The position numbers were made by a program, and so were the translations under genes. Shown here piece by piece: positions 50,449 through 63,900 of a stretch of DNA of 64,000 bases. Positions within the stretch are counted from its first letter, which is position 1; the number at the start of each line of letters is the position of its first letter. Origin of the DNA: Chytridium lagenaria (taxonomy: Eukaryota; Chytridiomycota; Chytridiomycetes; Chytridiales; Chytridiaceae). The stretch lies in assembly GCA_025449115.1 (NCBI GenBank), contig JAHLKC010000119.1:1-64000 (forward strand), given 5' to 3'. Under the pieces are notes generated by a model, which saw only the letters and a list, made by a program, of their open reading frames with translations, ran no database searches and had not been told where the DNA came from.

Positions 50449-53400
50449 CTAAGGTAAGCTTCGAGATATCATGATGTTCAGGCATTCCCAGAAAATTTCC
50501 CCATTTGGCGCCTTGACAACCCCGGCGTCGTATGCAGGAAATGCGCGATAGCCTGAGGTGTGCCAAGGCAACACGCGTTTGGCTATCAAATAACAAACGC
50601 CTTTATAGGGTGTACCGAAAACTTGCGTATTGCAATAGAAACAGGATGTGGGGTTGTCTTAATCAGCGAGTTTAAGTTTAGGTTCTTGTTTAAAATTCTT
50701 GATGAAGGTTCTTTGAGGGCAATCGTGGCCCGTTTCACGTCAAGAAACCTTTGATTTCGTAATGGGAGTCAGTGGTCTCCTTTGCCATGATGAGAATGTC
50801 GGAGAACAAAAAAGTGCCGGTTTTCACCGTATTGTGGTACAACTTGCCAAGCTGACCATGCTTCAAAAATGTGCGGTTACCAGTTTTGACTGAGTGCAGG
50901 ATGCGTTGAACGCGGGGTGAGACGTTGAGGAGCTGTTTTTGCGGACGACGAGTAGCTTGAATGGAGGCAAGGGCTTCCATTGAATCAGCACGAGGAGGTG
51001 GTGTAAGTGCCATCCGTCTCGATCAAACCGAAGTTCAAAAGGCTTACAAGCCGCCGTTGGGCGCGTTTGTAAAGTCCGACTGCCATTCTTGGAGATGTTG
51101 TGATGGAGACATCGGTGGTGACCACGCCCTGTCGCGGGCCTTGATTCACTGATCGGCTGCGGCGCGAGAGTTGATTTCGGTTTAGGTGAAGGTGGCATCC
51201 ATCCCATTGCAGAGTTCTGCGAAGCGACGATGGCGCCGACGTCATGCAGATGGGATCCTCCCCAACGTCTTTGCAGCAGGTTCTGTATCGTTATTTGGTG
51301 TAGCGCGCGTTGAGGAATTCTGCCTAACGTCATTGGGGATGTATCAGGTTTCCATGCGCCGACATCATCGCTATTCCACCGTTTATGGGATGAAGTGGGG
51401 GAGGAGAGGGTCGGAGGGGTGGTGGAGTTGCGAGAACAGTTGCAACGGCGCGGCTGGTGGATCTTTGAGGACGATGATGCCTTTTGAGGAAAGAGCGTTG
51501 TGATCTTGAGGTTGAAGGGCGGGGGAGTAGGATGAGGAGGAAGTTGATATATGAATAGATGACGGTGGGTTATTTGAAAGGACGTGGCGCTAGGGTTCGC
51601 TTTGTGAGAGATAGAAGAGTCTATAGTAATCGAGAGCGGGGCATTGGAGTATGCTGACGCGGAAACTGGAGGTGGTGTTGGCAACATCTTCTTTTGCAAA
51701 AAAACAAATAAGAATGTTAAGAAAGAGTTTTTAAAAATAAGAAATAATTTCGAAAACTCACATCCACATCATTCTCAATCCCAACTTCCTTCTCCACCCA
51801 TCCCCTTATGCTCTCTACCGAACTCCTCCTTAAAACCCTAGCCGGATGCCCCAAACTACTTTCCAAAGCCGAGGCCGAAGTTGACCGTCGATGTATCTCC
51901 CCTTTCTCCCTTTTCCGCCCCCTCTCCTCCACCTCCTGCTTTCTCCGCGCCGCATCCAAAACAGCCGCAGTAGTCGTAGTCCGTGGGGCGCGCGCCCGCG
52001 TCGCAAAGGATGGGAGGAGGGTTTGAAATCCTGAGTTAGAGCCTGGTGCGCGGTTGATAAAGTTAAGGGCGGAGTTGAGGATGGATTTTGAGGTTGGGTG
52101 CGGGAGCGTTTTTGAAGAACCTGGGTGGATGTGCGGGGGAGAATTTGTTGGGGAGTGTTGGTGTAGTAATGATGAAAGTGTAGATGGTTGATTAGGTACG
52201 GGACTATTTGCCGATTGAATAGGGGTGGAAGGAGGGGGATGGGCAATGAAGTGGTGATGCTGATTGTAGTTTTGAATATGTCGTGCAGGGATTAATGGAG
52301 ACGATGCTTGCTGTTGAGTCGCGGATCTAGGTAGTAATGGAGATTGAATGGGAGATGGAGGACCGTCCTTTAAATTCCGTGACGATGATCTTGGGGAGAA
52401 TGTTACTGGTGACCCCGCAAGCATGCTCCTCTGCGTTGGAGTAAGTCCATGCGGGGTTTTCGGCGTACTTATAGGCAAATTAGTCGTCTTCCCTGCATCC
52501 GTTGGAGAAAGCATCGTGTCAATAGCTGCCATGGAACTGGTCGTTGAACCAGGATTTGCGGCAGCCACAGACGCAACCCAATCAGCTATAGCAGCGGAAG
52601 GCGCAGAAGAAGGTCCTTGGCCGGTGAGCATCATATACTTCAAGTTGAGGTAATTTTCGCCTTCATTGTATCCCTGCGCTTGTTGCATTATCTGCTGTTT
52701 CTGCAATTGTTGCAACATGGCGTTGACATCGACCTGTGGGATGGGAGCAGCAGTTGTAGCCAGACTCGATCCACGGGATGGAACGTCAACTAAATCAGCT
52801 GACGGCATTACGGTTGAGCTCATATGAAGACGAGGAAGAGTACGGGCACGATTGGCAGAGGCATCTACACCGTCATCCGTTCTCGACACAGAACCAAGAC
52901 GAGGCAGAGTTTTTGAACTCCGAGTTGTGCCATGAACGGTTTCATTTCTTGAGGCCACGCTTGAATCAGTGGAGCTAAATGAGGGTCTTGGTGCTGTTGA
53001 AAATCCAGGGACGGATGAAGGTTCAATGTAGCTGTCTCCACTTTCCGTGCTAGTCACAGGCTCCCAAGCGGATGCATCCGGGGACACAGGGGTATCTGTA
53101 GTAGAAATATCAATTTGAGCGGCAGGCGGCGCTCCACTGTCTGCATTTAGTCTCCGCGCCAGTGTTGCGAAAATGTTCGGCCGTGCTGACGGAGCTTGAG
53201 CCACAGCATCACTATTCTCCATCTGCGCCGCAACATTCTCCTCTCCGCGCCGATTCCGTCTTTCCAAAATTAAATTGATTGCGTTTGCTCGAGCTGCAGC
53301 AGGATCCTTTGATATCTGTTCTCGCTCATTTCGCTGTATTTCCTGCTCTCGTTGTTGTTGCTAAATACAACGTTTTAATAAAAGGACTAGAACAGAAAAA

Positions 53401-54367
53401 GTCAGAGAGGGGCTAACCTCCTGGATCTTGATTTTGCGCTCAAACGTTGTCTCATCAACATCGATTTGGAGTGATCGTTCCAGCAGGAGCTCCTCCTCCT
53501 TTCTCCGAAGCATAGCAGATATTCTTTCAAGTGTTTTCATACCCTACGCCAAAAAAAAAAAAGTCAAATCAGGTGTATAAAGGAAAAAAAAAAGACATCG
53601 TGACTCGAGAGAACGGGGGAGAACAATGCAATATAGATATGCTAGACCATACCTGCATTCCAGCAGTTGGTGCAGGAGGCACAATATACACAAAACTACT
53701 CCAATCCCTCTCCATAAGGACATTCTCCTCCTCCTGGGCTGTAGCTGCAGCTTGAGGCATCGTCATGCCGCCTTCCTCTTCTTCGTGATCCTCCTCCTCC
53801 TCCTCATCATCCAATTGTGGCGGTTGATATCGAGGCATGGCTGACACGCTCTCCCCCAAATCAAATGACGTATCCAGTGGTAAATGCAAGTTATCCGAAG
53901 CAGGTGGTTGTCCAAACGGTAGGGTATGTGCTGACCGAGGCTCATGTGCTGCCGTAGATGGGGGATGTGTTTGATCCATCCTGTGTGGGTGTTTGTTGGA
54001 CTCGACGTTTCAAAAGATCAAGTCTCGGTCGAGATGTTGCTGGAAGGGAGGCTGAAACCCCGTCTTCTCCAGCCCCCCCATACTGGGAAGGGTCGTTCAT
54101 TCGACCCCGGAGCTTGATGACGTTCTCCTTTTGCTTTGAAGACCGCGCAGGGTGCCGCTTTGGTGTTTCAGTGATGATCGCTCTCCTCTCTTGCAAGAGA
54201 ACAGACTTGTTTAATGGCTGATGAAGATATCTTCCAACGTCTACCGGATCATGTACAAAGTAATTGTGTCGATGTGGGGTTGGGACGACGGGAAAGGACG
54301 GATTGATCGACAAAGTAAAAGTCGCAGGAAGGCAGACAAGATTTGCTTTAGAATCCCCTGAGATCAA
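50449..54367 (-). CDS. Large Ser/Pro/Gln-rich protein with PH-like C-terminus
   Basis: A large minus-strand gene. The most upstream supported exon (53985-54357) follows a 3' splice site and reads SINPSFPVVPTPHRHNYFVH, so the true start is further upstream. Next come an acidic segment (LDDEEEEEDHEEEEGG), a predicted coiled-coil exon (53410-53540, MLRRKEEELLLERSLQIDVD) and QREQEIQRNEREQISKDPAA. A long exon (51760-53340) is rich in Ser/Pro/Gln/Ala and ends with a basic helix (LDAARRKQEVEERGRKREK). Downstream, EALASIQATRRPQKQLLNVS and NRTFLKHGQLGKLYHNTVKT lead into FLFSDILIMAKETTDSHYEI, which has the form of a PH domain (beta strands 1-3 with the FLFSD motif). A frame change then leads to VKRATIALKEPSS and the stop at 50449-50451. 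A Rho-GEF (DH) domain was looked for and not found. A membrane-recruited scaffold is my inference. Confidence 0.5.
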
Positions 54368-55269
54368 AGCGATAAATTAACTCAAGAATTGAAGTGAATC
54401 GCTGAGGGCGGTCAAGATTGTTAGAGGTTGATAATGTTTCGGTTGCCAGATAGATCGTCAGCTAGATGGATGAGGCGTAGGTGACCAACAACCAAAAGAT
54501 TGTGGTTTGAAATACAGAAATCACCCTAAGAAAGCATGATTCTTTCTATCAAGATCTACTCTGGAGGCAGCTCGAGATGGTTCAAAGCTTTGATGCGCAT
54601 GCTCGCTAAGTGCTGGTGGAGGAGGAGGAAGGATGCGCGATGGCTATGGTAGTGAGCATTAGTTTTTAGCTGCTGCCTTACAATCGATCATCAACTTGCA
54701 ACTCTTTATCGTGCGTGCATTATTCCGCACTTTGTACGCTATATCAACATCTATCCCATCATTTACATGCGATCCAGATCTTTCTCTGACTTATCATCAC
54801 TCCCAAAACTCCTCAATATCATCCTCTGCTAACGCCCTCGACTCACCCATCTTTAGCGTCTCCATCCCCCCATCTCCTTCCTCGTCTCCAAAATACACTC
54901 CAAAACCCTTCAAAACCGTCCAAAGCAGCTGCAGAACCGCCACACCACCACTTCATCATCAAATTCATTGAGCAGTTCCTGATGTCGCTGATAATAATCG
55001 CTGCAGGGCGTGATCGAGAGTAAGTGGATATGGAAGCGAGAAGTGGAGATCGCTGGGTTCTAAAAAGCACATAAATTATAGATTCACCTTAACATGGTTT
55101 ACTAGAATCGAATAGAGGCTAGGTGGATTTGGACTATTAGAGGATGTTCCAGTTTTCCAGTTAATGGAGCAACTCCAGGCGCCCTGCAATCCCTGCTGCT
55201 GAGACGATTGAACGCGGTAACCTTGCTGCGACGTGCCGTAACCGTAAAAGATTGTGAATAGTTGGATGG
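54368..55269. other. Gene boundary region between PH-like and RAD17 genes
   Basis: Should contain the 5' exon(s) and promoter of the PH-like gene and the 3' part of the RAD17 gene. A minus-strand segment near 55060-54965 (DLHFSLPYPLTLDHALQRLL) has coding character and may be a RAD17 C-terminal exon. Nothing else is supported. Confidence 0.35.
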
Positions 55270-58044
55270 TCTAGGCTGCTGGTAGCGTTCATGGTCTAGA
55301 TTGTATGGAGCGAGTATGCTGTGGATGCGGCTTGGCTGGGTTTTACTCCGGTATTGTTATTTGGCGTATGGTCCCGTAAGCATGACAGCAGGTAGGGAAG
55401 AACCTCTTGGATGAGAGCAGTGCGAGAGAACGAAGCTGCAGAACAAAGACACGTCAGCAATAACGCGATAACACTAGCTGTGGACGCAAACTTACTTGAC
55501 AACGCCAACCTCTTCTTCCACCTCCTACCTTCCCAACTTCCTCCTCCACCATCCATTCTTCCACATTTCCAACAAACTCCTCACGCTCTCCCCAGTCTCA
55601 GCGTTCTCCCGAAACCCTTAAATATTTGTGGTTTTCGAATTTGGAAAAATCCAAGACTAGGTGGAGTTGTTGTCGCGCAAAGACCATGCCCTAGACGCAA
55701 CTGATGCGCCATAAGTGACAAGATAGAGGTATGAGCAAGCCAAATGAAAAAAATGAATATCAGCACACAGCAATTAATAATATAGTTTACGTACGTATGC
55801 ATTTTTCCCCGTCACAGAATCGGCTTCAGCAAAATACGCTAGTGCATCTATGCATTCCTCCAATCCGCAAAATACGAAACAGAGTTTTCCGATAATATGC
55901 AATAAAGTAGAGGCGTCCAATGGGAAGCTGGAAGACACTCTGGGATTGACATGAACAATACGTAAGAATTGGATGATTATTACCAAGACATGGAAGGAGA
56001 CTTACCTCGGGATTCGATTTTAGAGGTTTCCTCGAAGCCTTGGAGATGCTTTGGAAGTGGAATCGCATCTTCTTGAACGCCATCAGCAGATTTCGTCTTA
56101 ATCGTGTCTGGAAAAGATCCCATGAATGTGTCTGCTCACTTTTACTCTCGACACTAGATCAAATATTTAAATAATTCAGTCCAAAGATGCGCAAGATGCG
56201 ACAAACACTCGAAGACATATTTAGATGAAGACAACATTTAAGAACATAAATTATTTTTTTAAATTAACTCACGTTTCCCATTTAAAATCTTCCCTAATGC
56301 ATGAAATACAACATATGGCTTCACCCTCCAACGTATCAATCTTTACATTATCTTCAACGTCAGCATCGCAAACCAAAATAAATAAAGAGCCACTCAGTAT
56401 CCACATCCTTCCCTTCCCTTCTTGCCTTCCCTTCACGCACTTCCCTTCTTTGCTTTCCCAAGAATCCAGCCTCTGAACTTTTCCCAGCGACAACTGCAAC
56501 GCTGAATGCACAGCGACATCACCTCACTTGCTCAGCTATACGTCAATGTGTCTGATGACATAACCTGAGATAGAAGACCCTCGCCTCAGCAATCCGTTAA
56601 GCATTTAACGAGCTCGCGTTGGCAAGGCGGAAAGCTAAGACGACAATCATTAGCACCGTTAGAAAAATACCAAAGAGCAAGAAGGCTAGACAACTTCGAT
56701 TAAGTAGGAGGAATCTGTAAGCCGCAAGAAGAAATTCAACTCACGTCCTCGTACATTTTGCCAGCACAATATCGTACATTCTAAATCCCACAACCTCCTC
56801 CATCCCCACCCCTCGTTCTGACCCTGTCTCTACATCAAACCCATTCGCCGCAACATCGCTCAAATTATCACAAGCGGATACGCAAGCGTGCAGCAGGAAC
56901 AGAAAGATAATCTCTTAGCGCTGCATGAACGCCGTTCGTGTCGGATAGTGTGAGAGATTAGGAAGATCTTCTATAAGGATGATTTTGCGGCTTCGTGGGG
57001 ATGAAGAGACGGTGGAGGTGAGTGGTGGCGAATGTGAGGAAGGAAGTTTTCGGAACGGGACAAGATCAGTGAATTGTTGGATAATAGAGCGGCACCGCGG
57101 GAAAGGGGTTGCCATCAGGACCATTTCGACCTTTGAAACAGAGCAAGAAGACAGTTTAAAGACTGTACAAATTCGGATTGCGTCTGTACCATAGGCATCA
57201 TTCCCGTCTAATCCGAGTCTTTCCATTGTGCTTACTAACTGATTTTCGTTCACGGGATTGATCCATTCGAGAATATCATATTCCATCTCCATAGACAGCA
57301 TACGAATAAGAGCCGTCTTTCCAGCCCAGACGGTCCGTCAAAATCAAAGTCGATTCCGGTCATCTAAATATCCAGAACAATGATCAGTATGAAAACAAAG
57401 TCGCGCCTATAACTTAAAAATACTGACCACAGATTTATGATACGAGACACCCCTGCAATCTCAAACGCTCTTCCAAGCCAAGCTCGTATCTCAGCCACGC
57501 GTTTCTTGTGACAGCAATCTCCTCCTGCGAAAAAAGGAGTTATGGACGTGAAACCAGAGTCGACACGCACTCCAACGCAGGGAGTACTTATCCACCCACA
57601 GTGCACACCCTCTTCTACCGGTTTTATAAATGTGTCTGTGCAGCGCTGGTGTAATTAGATTGATGTGGGCGCATAAGATGGTGGAATAAGTTGTTTCGAC
57701 TAGAGGGACTTTCCATGCAATGGTCTGTGGGACTTATTAAAGATTCGCTTGCTTATGGTACCTTTGGCTTTCGGTATCGCCTTTCACGTTTTAGCTTCCA
57801 CGACATCGCTTTTGAGATGACGCCCAGACTTCGAAACTGTCGTCTTCGTCAAAGCTGTCGATGCCATCAGCGTCAATGTGTGATTGCTGAGATAAACATT
57901 TGGGCGAGATTCTTGCCTGCGGGCTTTGTTCGTTTGATACAGAGGTCGATGATATATTTTGGGAGAAAGAGGGCTTTGGAGACTTCTTTGTGGAGCCTGA
58001 GGTCGAGCGAGACCTTGAAGAACGACTTGGGGGTCAACATCCAT
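55270..58044 (-). CDS. RAD17: Checkpoint clamp loader RAD17 (Rad24)
   Basis: RAD17 with RFC2-5 loads the 9-1-1 clamp at DNA damage. Landmarks on the minus strand are: an acidic N-terminal segment at about 57870-57790 (DGIDSFDEDDSFEVWASSQK); LWVDKYSP at about 57600; KKRVAEIRAWLGRAFEIAG; and a Walker A region at 57335-57300 readable as GPSG-GKTALIR only if two missing G bases are allowed. Next come MLSMEMEYDILEWINPVNEN, the Walker B-type KIILIEDLPNLSHYPTRTAF (56995-56936), RDYLSVP and VIILSDVAANGF. Weaker downstream matches are LEECIDALAYFAEADSVTG (about 55860-55805) and TALIQEVLPYLLSCL (about 55430-55375), which correspond to the family's C-terminal helical region. Introns at 55938-56005, about 56690-56740 and about 57362-57427 are supported by splice signals. 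Both gene ends are uncertain; the ATPase core identification is firm. Confidence 0.75.
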
Positions 58045-58340
58045 AATAAGTCATCAACATCGATGACCACAGTTTGATTTAAAGTTCGCCTTGCGCGGCG
58101 GACGAGGGCGTGATGAGGTGGACGGAGAAGTAGCCTGAAACTCGATGTACGTTGATGAGTTTTGTTGAGCTTTAAATCAATTGTATTATCTGTTCGTGGA
58201 ATCTTGTAAGGTCGAGCCTCAGTACTGCTCTTGTAGCAGAGGTGCATTTTGGTTACGTGGTGTCGTCATTCCCGTATTATCGTCATCGTCATCCCTACCA
58301 TCAGCACCCTCTCCTCAGTCTCCTCTCATCATCATCGACT

Positions 58341-58610
58341 ATGCGGAGAGGCCTCTTTACTCGGTGCTTCTTATGGAGTTTAGGAGTCGCTATCATCGTC
58401 CTGTTCCATTTCGAACCTTTTTTGGCTGAGGTCAAGTCCGGCCAATCTGGACAAGTCAAACCAAACATCAAACTTGAAGACCCTGTCAGGTTCTCTCCTT
58501 CAACCACAACCCTTTTTTTTTATCGTCCCGCAATATTACAAAAAGACACCCTTTTAATCTTTCCTTTTTTACTATTTTTATACGGATTGCAAGATTCCGC
58601 TTATTCGTGA
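58341..58610 (+). CDS. Possible small signal-anchor protein
   Basis: ATG 58341 starts MRRGLFTRCFLWSLGVAIIV, a short basic N-terminus followed by a hydrophobic helix typical of a type II signal anchor, then AEVKSGQSGQVKPNIKLEDP. A possible 5' splice site follows (near 58490), after which the frame becomes hydrophobic and T-rich until a stop at 58610. No family is recognised, and downstream exons could not be identified, so this may be an isolated first exon or not a gene. Confidence 0.3.
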   Translation: MRRGLFTRCFLWSLGVAIIVLFHFEPFLAEVKSGQSGQVKPNIKLEDPVRFSPSTTTLFFYRPAILQKDTLLIFPFLLFLYGLQDSAYS

Positions 58611-60979
58611 TGCCAAATGACTTTTTTCTTAAAAAATTCATAACTTCTAGATTTATATATGTGTAAAAGATGCTCGAGATTTAAATCAAGGCACGGCAAG
58701 GCAATAAAGGAATAGCCTTGTTGGAGGAGCATACGCGCTCACAAAATATGACGCCGTCATCGAAATCATCACATAATTGATCCGTAATTATGGGGACCAT
58801 GGCTCAGTAACGTCTGCAGTCGTCAGCTGAGCATCTATTCAAACCGTTTCCGTTCTAAGCATTAAGGAATCGGATAAGAACAATACTTACATTCATAGAA
58901 AAATCCGCCAAAACCGGCTTTAGTGGTTTGGAAAGCCTGCTGTTATAAGTTCTGAAGGACATTGATCTTCGTGAAAACGATATAGAATTATAAAATGTAA
59001 TAAAAACGAAGAGTGCTCGTAATTTTTGACGAACGGTGTAAGAAGATTGGAACTGCGTTTTTTCAACTACGCCCGTGATATCCTCTCTGCATCCTCACTT
59101 TATAGCTACCACCATCATCACCATATCTTCGATGGACAACTCTTCGTCTCCCTTCTCTACCTCCATTCACATGCTTATCACAGCATTCATGAGAGGCGTT
59201 ATATATTAATGCAATGCGAAAGGTTTATATTAGGTTCCATCTGCATCACTGATCAAATTTATCCTTCAACGACTTTAGTACGTAGAGTCATGACGGGCTT
59301 TGCAGGTGGCTGACTACTTTCGACGAAAGATTGATAAGTTTTCTTCTGACGTCTTCTACGGCGTTTGTACTGTATAATGCACAGTAAGATATTATATATC
59401 GAAAGGGATACTCGTCTCATGTTGCTCTAGCCCGCATACGCCATCAATGTGCTGTCTAATGGATCCAACTTTGCATCGCCTCGTCTTCATTGGCGGGGGA
59501 GAATCACTGGCCGTTATCAAAGGTGGGTTAATCCGCTAGCAACACTATCCCGTAGGAAAATTGATGTTTGATCTTTTACTCGGAAGTAACTAGCTCTTCT
59601 ATTGTGTTATGGCCCATCCTCGGAAGGGGTCTCAAAGGACGATCCTGTCATTCCTTGTGGAAACAGAACCACCCAGAGAGCCGGATTCAAGAGGTTTTTG
59701 TTTTCCAATAGCGACGGCTATACACGACAGGAACCATATTCATACATTCGGTAAATCTAAAAACAAAAAACTTGCCTTTTACCTTCTGTTTTGAAGCAAA
59801 AAGAAGACTTGGTAACTTGATGTCAGTTCTTTGAACGCGCCCATGGGATCATCTATCATTTTTGGAATGTTCGTATGCTAACTGATTCCTACATGAAGTA
59901 CGCGCACATATGATATTTGCTGCGTCTTTTACTATACAGCGTAAATATGGCGTATGTATGTATGTACAACCACCACCAATGTAAATCCTCCTCCCACCCA
60001 CCGCTAGGTATAGTCCGTCACTCTGCCTCTGAGTGCGAGAATCTGCTTTTTTTGTTGCGCGGTGCTCATGTAGATCCCTATATACGAAGAAAAAGCGAAA
60101 TTAGAGGTGGGAGATCTACACAAACGTACTCTCAGCACGCACAACTTAACATCGAAATCTTCAATTCGCGCTCCAGCATCCAACCAAACCGACCTGTCTA
60201 GAAGGAGTCTAATTGCTTCTCTCCTTGCTCCTCCTTCTCCTTCTCGCTCGTGCTAGTTCCATCTATGAAGTAATATTACTTCCGATCCTTTTTACCCTTC
60301 ATCTCTTTCCTGCCTTTTAACGCCATTTTACCCTTTTTTTTTTTTTTCCTTTCCGTCATCCCTTTCCCTCTTCCAGTCCTTTGTGACTGCGAACGGCCGT
60401 CATCAAACAACCGTCTCAGACGTGTACATATCCCAGTACACGCACATAGTAAATACCTCCGCACTTTTGTATACACACCCACTTTAAGAAGACGGGGATC
60501 TCATCCGTCTTTATTTTGTATAAACACACTAGTTTCGGCTAGGTAAGTATATAGTTTTGTATCATACCATCAGACCTAGGGACCAAACGGATCTCTATCG
60601 ACGGACGAAGGGACTTCTTTGTAGACAGACATACGACACTTTTCTTCCACGGAAAGGACGTTTTGTTTCGCGAAGACGTCAAATTGCACACATTTTAAAA
60701 AATTCGGGATTTGATCACAACGTCAAAACCGACCACCCAACAAAACATCACACACAGCTGAACGCTTGAAGCGAAAATCACCAGCTGAACACTTACGAGG
60801 GGGGATAATTTGAATCAGACAGCTAGCTTTAGGTGGGTTATCGGCAAGGATGGGATGGTTGGAAAGTTGGAATGGATGTGCTGACTTTATATCCTGCAGA
60901 TATCACTTGAAACTACACCACTAGCACATCCTCTAATTTCATATTCCATCCCGTTGCTGTACTGCGTTAACGCATAAAA
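58611..60979. other. Gene-poor stretch of about 2.4 kb
   Basis: Only short open frames without recognisable similarity are present (for example 59026-59313 plus strand, 95 codons). There are T-runs at about 60332-60347. The region includes the promoter of the downstream secreted-protein gene. I see no RNA gene or mobile element. Confidence 0.5.
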
Positions 60980-63900
60980 ATGGGTTGGATCTTGCGCGTC
61001 GTCGCAACCCTGCTGTTGTTGGCAGCATTGCAGCTGGTGAGTTTGTCGTTGAGTTTGTCATCTTCATTCGTGTTTGGTTCCCAGTGCGGCCTTCAACCAT
61101 GTTTCATTCTGCATTCATCAATTACTCGCCCTCCATGGCTCCCTCGTTCGTCAGAATACGGATATCTACTTTGCTGAAACCTTATTTGTGTATACAGGCG
61201 ACACGCATAAGGATCCTGTCCGTGAGGAATGCGTAGATGTTCATAACATCACCGTATTAGTTCATGGAAGAGGAAACATCAGATGTAAGTGACATATATG
61301 CAGACATTAAATCATATTTTCTTATGTACTATACCTGACCACTGTATTTTGTCTCAGTATATGCACCTAAACACTATGACGGAATTCAACTTAAGGACAA
61401 CGATATCTCTCGGCTTGCAACAACTGTGAAAGGTAAAAATACTTACATCTTTCGTTACTATAAATACTAAATGGTCTTCATTTTTTTCGCAGGACCTGGT
61501 CCCTTCTCCGTAGCGATTGAAATTGAGGCTGGAAAACCATTTCCAGGTCTCACCGCCCTCATCACAGTCAACGGCAAAATCCAAGACCTCACCGGCACAG
61601 AGTCCACCAACTTCCGTATTCTTTCCGCAAACATTCTGGATAAACTTCCAATTGGCTGGAAACGCGACGCAACATCTAAATCGGCCCAATGGATTCTTGA
61701 TAACGCTGATTTCGCTGACGCACCCTGCGATGTCGCTGTTGGGGCTCCTTCGGAACGCGCTGCGAGACAAATGGAGGAGATGATGGAAATAAGGGAAAAC
61801 TCGGGACCTGCTGCTGTGTGGATTGGAGCACCTGGATGTTTACATCGCATGGAGAGAAGATTGGCGCTATTTGTGGTTATTGAGACTCCAGCTTGTGCAG
61901 GGCAAAATGCTGCTTTTGTGGATCAGCGTCTAGGAAACGCGCCTACTCGACGTGGACGTTTGGAAAGGTGGGCGATGTGTTTTCATTTATTTCTTCATTA
62001 AGTCTACTTATTCTTGTATTAACAAAGCTTTTTCACATATCGTATTTAGACGTGACCCTCAGTATTATGGGCCGCGGATTGTATCAACTACCACCAGGCG
62101 AACTACTACTAGCAGCCCCATAAACTATGCGCCGCGTACCACTACACTGTTAGGCCAACGTCGACCACCACGACAAAGAGGACTACAACCAGTACTACTG
62201 TAAAGCCCACTACCACTACCAGTGTTAGGCCAACGTCGACCACTACCACAAGAGGACTACAACCAGTACTACTGTGAAGCCTACTACCCACTACCAGTGT
62301 AAGGCCAACGTCGACCACTACCACAAAGAGGACTACAACCAGTACTACTGTGAAGCCCACTACCACCACCACTGTTAGGCCAACGTCGACCACCACGACA
62401 AAGAGGACTACAACCAGTACTACTGTAAAGCCCACTACCACTACCAGTGTTAGGCCAACGTCGACCACTACCACAAAGAGGACTACAACCAGTACTACTG
62501 TGAAGCCCACTACCACCACCACTGTTAGGCCAACGTCGACCACCACGACAAAGAGGACTACAACCAGTACTACTGTGAAGCCTACTACCACTACCAGTGT
62601 AAGGCCAACGTCGACCACCACGACAAAGAGGACTACAACCAGTACTACTGTAAAGCCCACTACCACTACCAGTGTTAGGCCAACGTCGACCACTACCACA
62701 AAGAGGACTACTACAACAACGAAAGCAGCTACATCGTCTTCTGCTTTCACATCATCAACAAAGAGGACAACGTCGACTGCCCGTGACGTCGTCTAAGAAA
62801 ACAACGTCGCAGGCGCCAGCGACCTCAAGCAAACAGACTACCACCACTGTGCCGGCTCGTACTTTCGTCAGCGATGACTTCTAGCAAGAGAACCACCGCA
62901 ACATCAGCTACATCGTCTAAGAAGACCACTTCGTCAGCGCCAGCTACGTCCAGCCAGAAGACCACATCAACTATTGCCACGTCGAGTAGGAAGACTACTA
63001 CATCTGAAGCTTCAACTTCAAGCAGGAAGACTACATCCTCTGCAGCTACTACTTCAAGCAAGAAGACTACCTCCTCTGCAGCTGCTACTTCAAGTAAGAA
63101 GACTACGACCTCCGCAGCTGCGACTTCAAGCAAGAAGACTACCACATCCGTAGCTACGACTTCAAGCAAGAAGACGACCTCTTCCGCAGCTGTTACGTCG
63201 TCTAAAAAGACCACATCGTCCGCTGTCACGTCCTCTGCCCAGGCAACCTCGTCTAAGAAGACAACATCATCGGCGGCGGCTACATCTAGCAAAAAGACGA
63301 CCACAACAGCGCCTGCCCAGACTTCTTCTGTGGCAACTTCTAGCAAGAAGACAACGACATCATCGGTTTTTAATAACCTCGTCTAAGAAGACATCTTCGT
63401 CAGCACCAGCTACTTCTAGCAACAAGACCACATCAACCGTTGCCACGTCGAGCAAGAAGTCTACTTCTTCTGCAGCTTCATCATCCAGCAAGAAAACTAC
63501 CACTACAGCAGCTAGCACATCGTCTAAAAAGAAGACGTCGTCAGCGGCGCCAACGTCTAGCAAGAAGACTACAACTACAACCACAGTACCGGCTCGCACA
63601 TCATCTAAGGCAACATCTTCGGCCACAACATCATCAAGAGGACCACATCAATCGCGGCAACTACAAGCAACAAAACATCAACTGGAGTCGTAACATCGAG
63701 TAAGGCTGGTGCCTCAACGACAAGCAAGAAGACCACGGCAATTGCGTCCTCTACTAAGAAGACCACTTCGTCGGCTGCTGGCACTTCCAGTAAGAAGACC
63801 ACCGCTGCTGCGTCGTCAACTAAGGGAACAACTTCTTCTGCTGCGGGGACTTCCAGCAAGAAGACCACCGTTGGTACGTCGTCGACTAAGAAGACCACTT

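Noticed and set aside
50863..51699. Rho-GEF (DH) domain upstream of the PH-like segment
   Set aside because: I looked for DH helices in all three minus-strand frames and found only Ser/Pro/His-rich text, so the protein is described only as PH-like.
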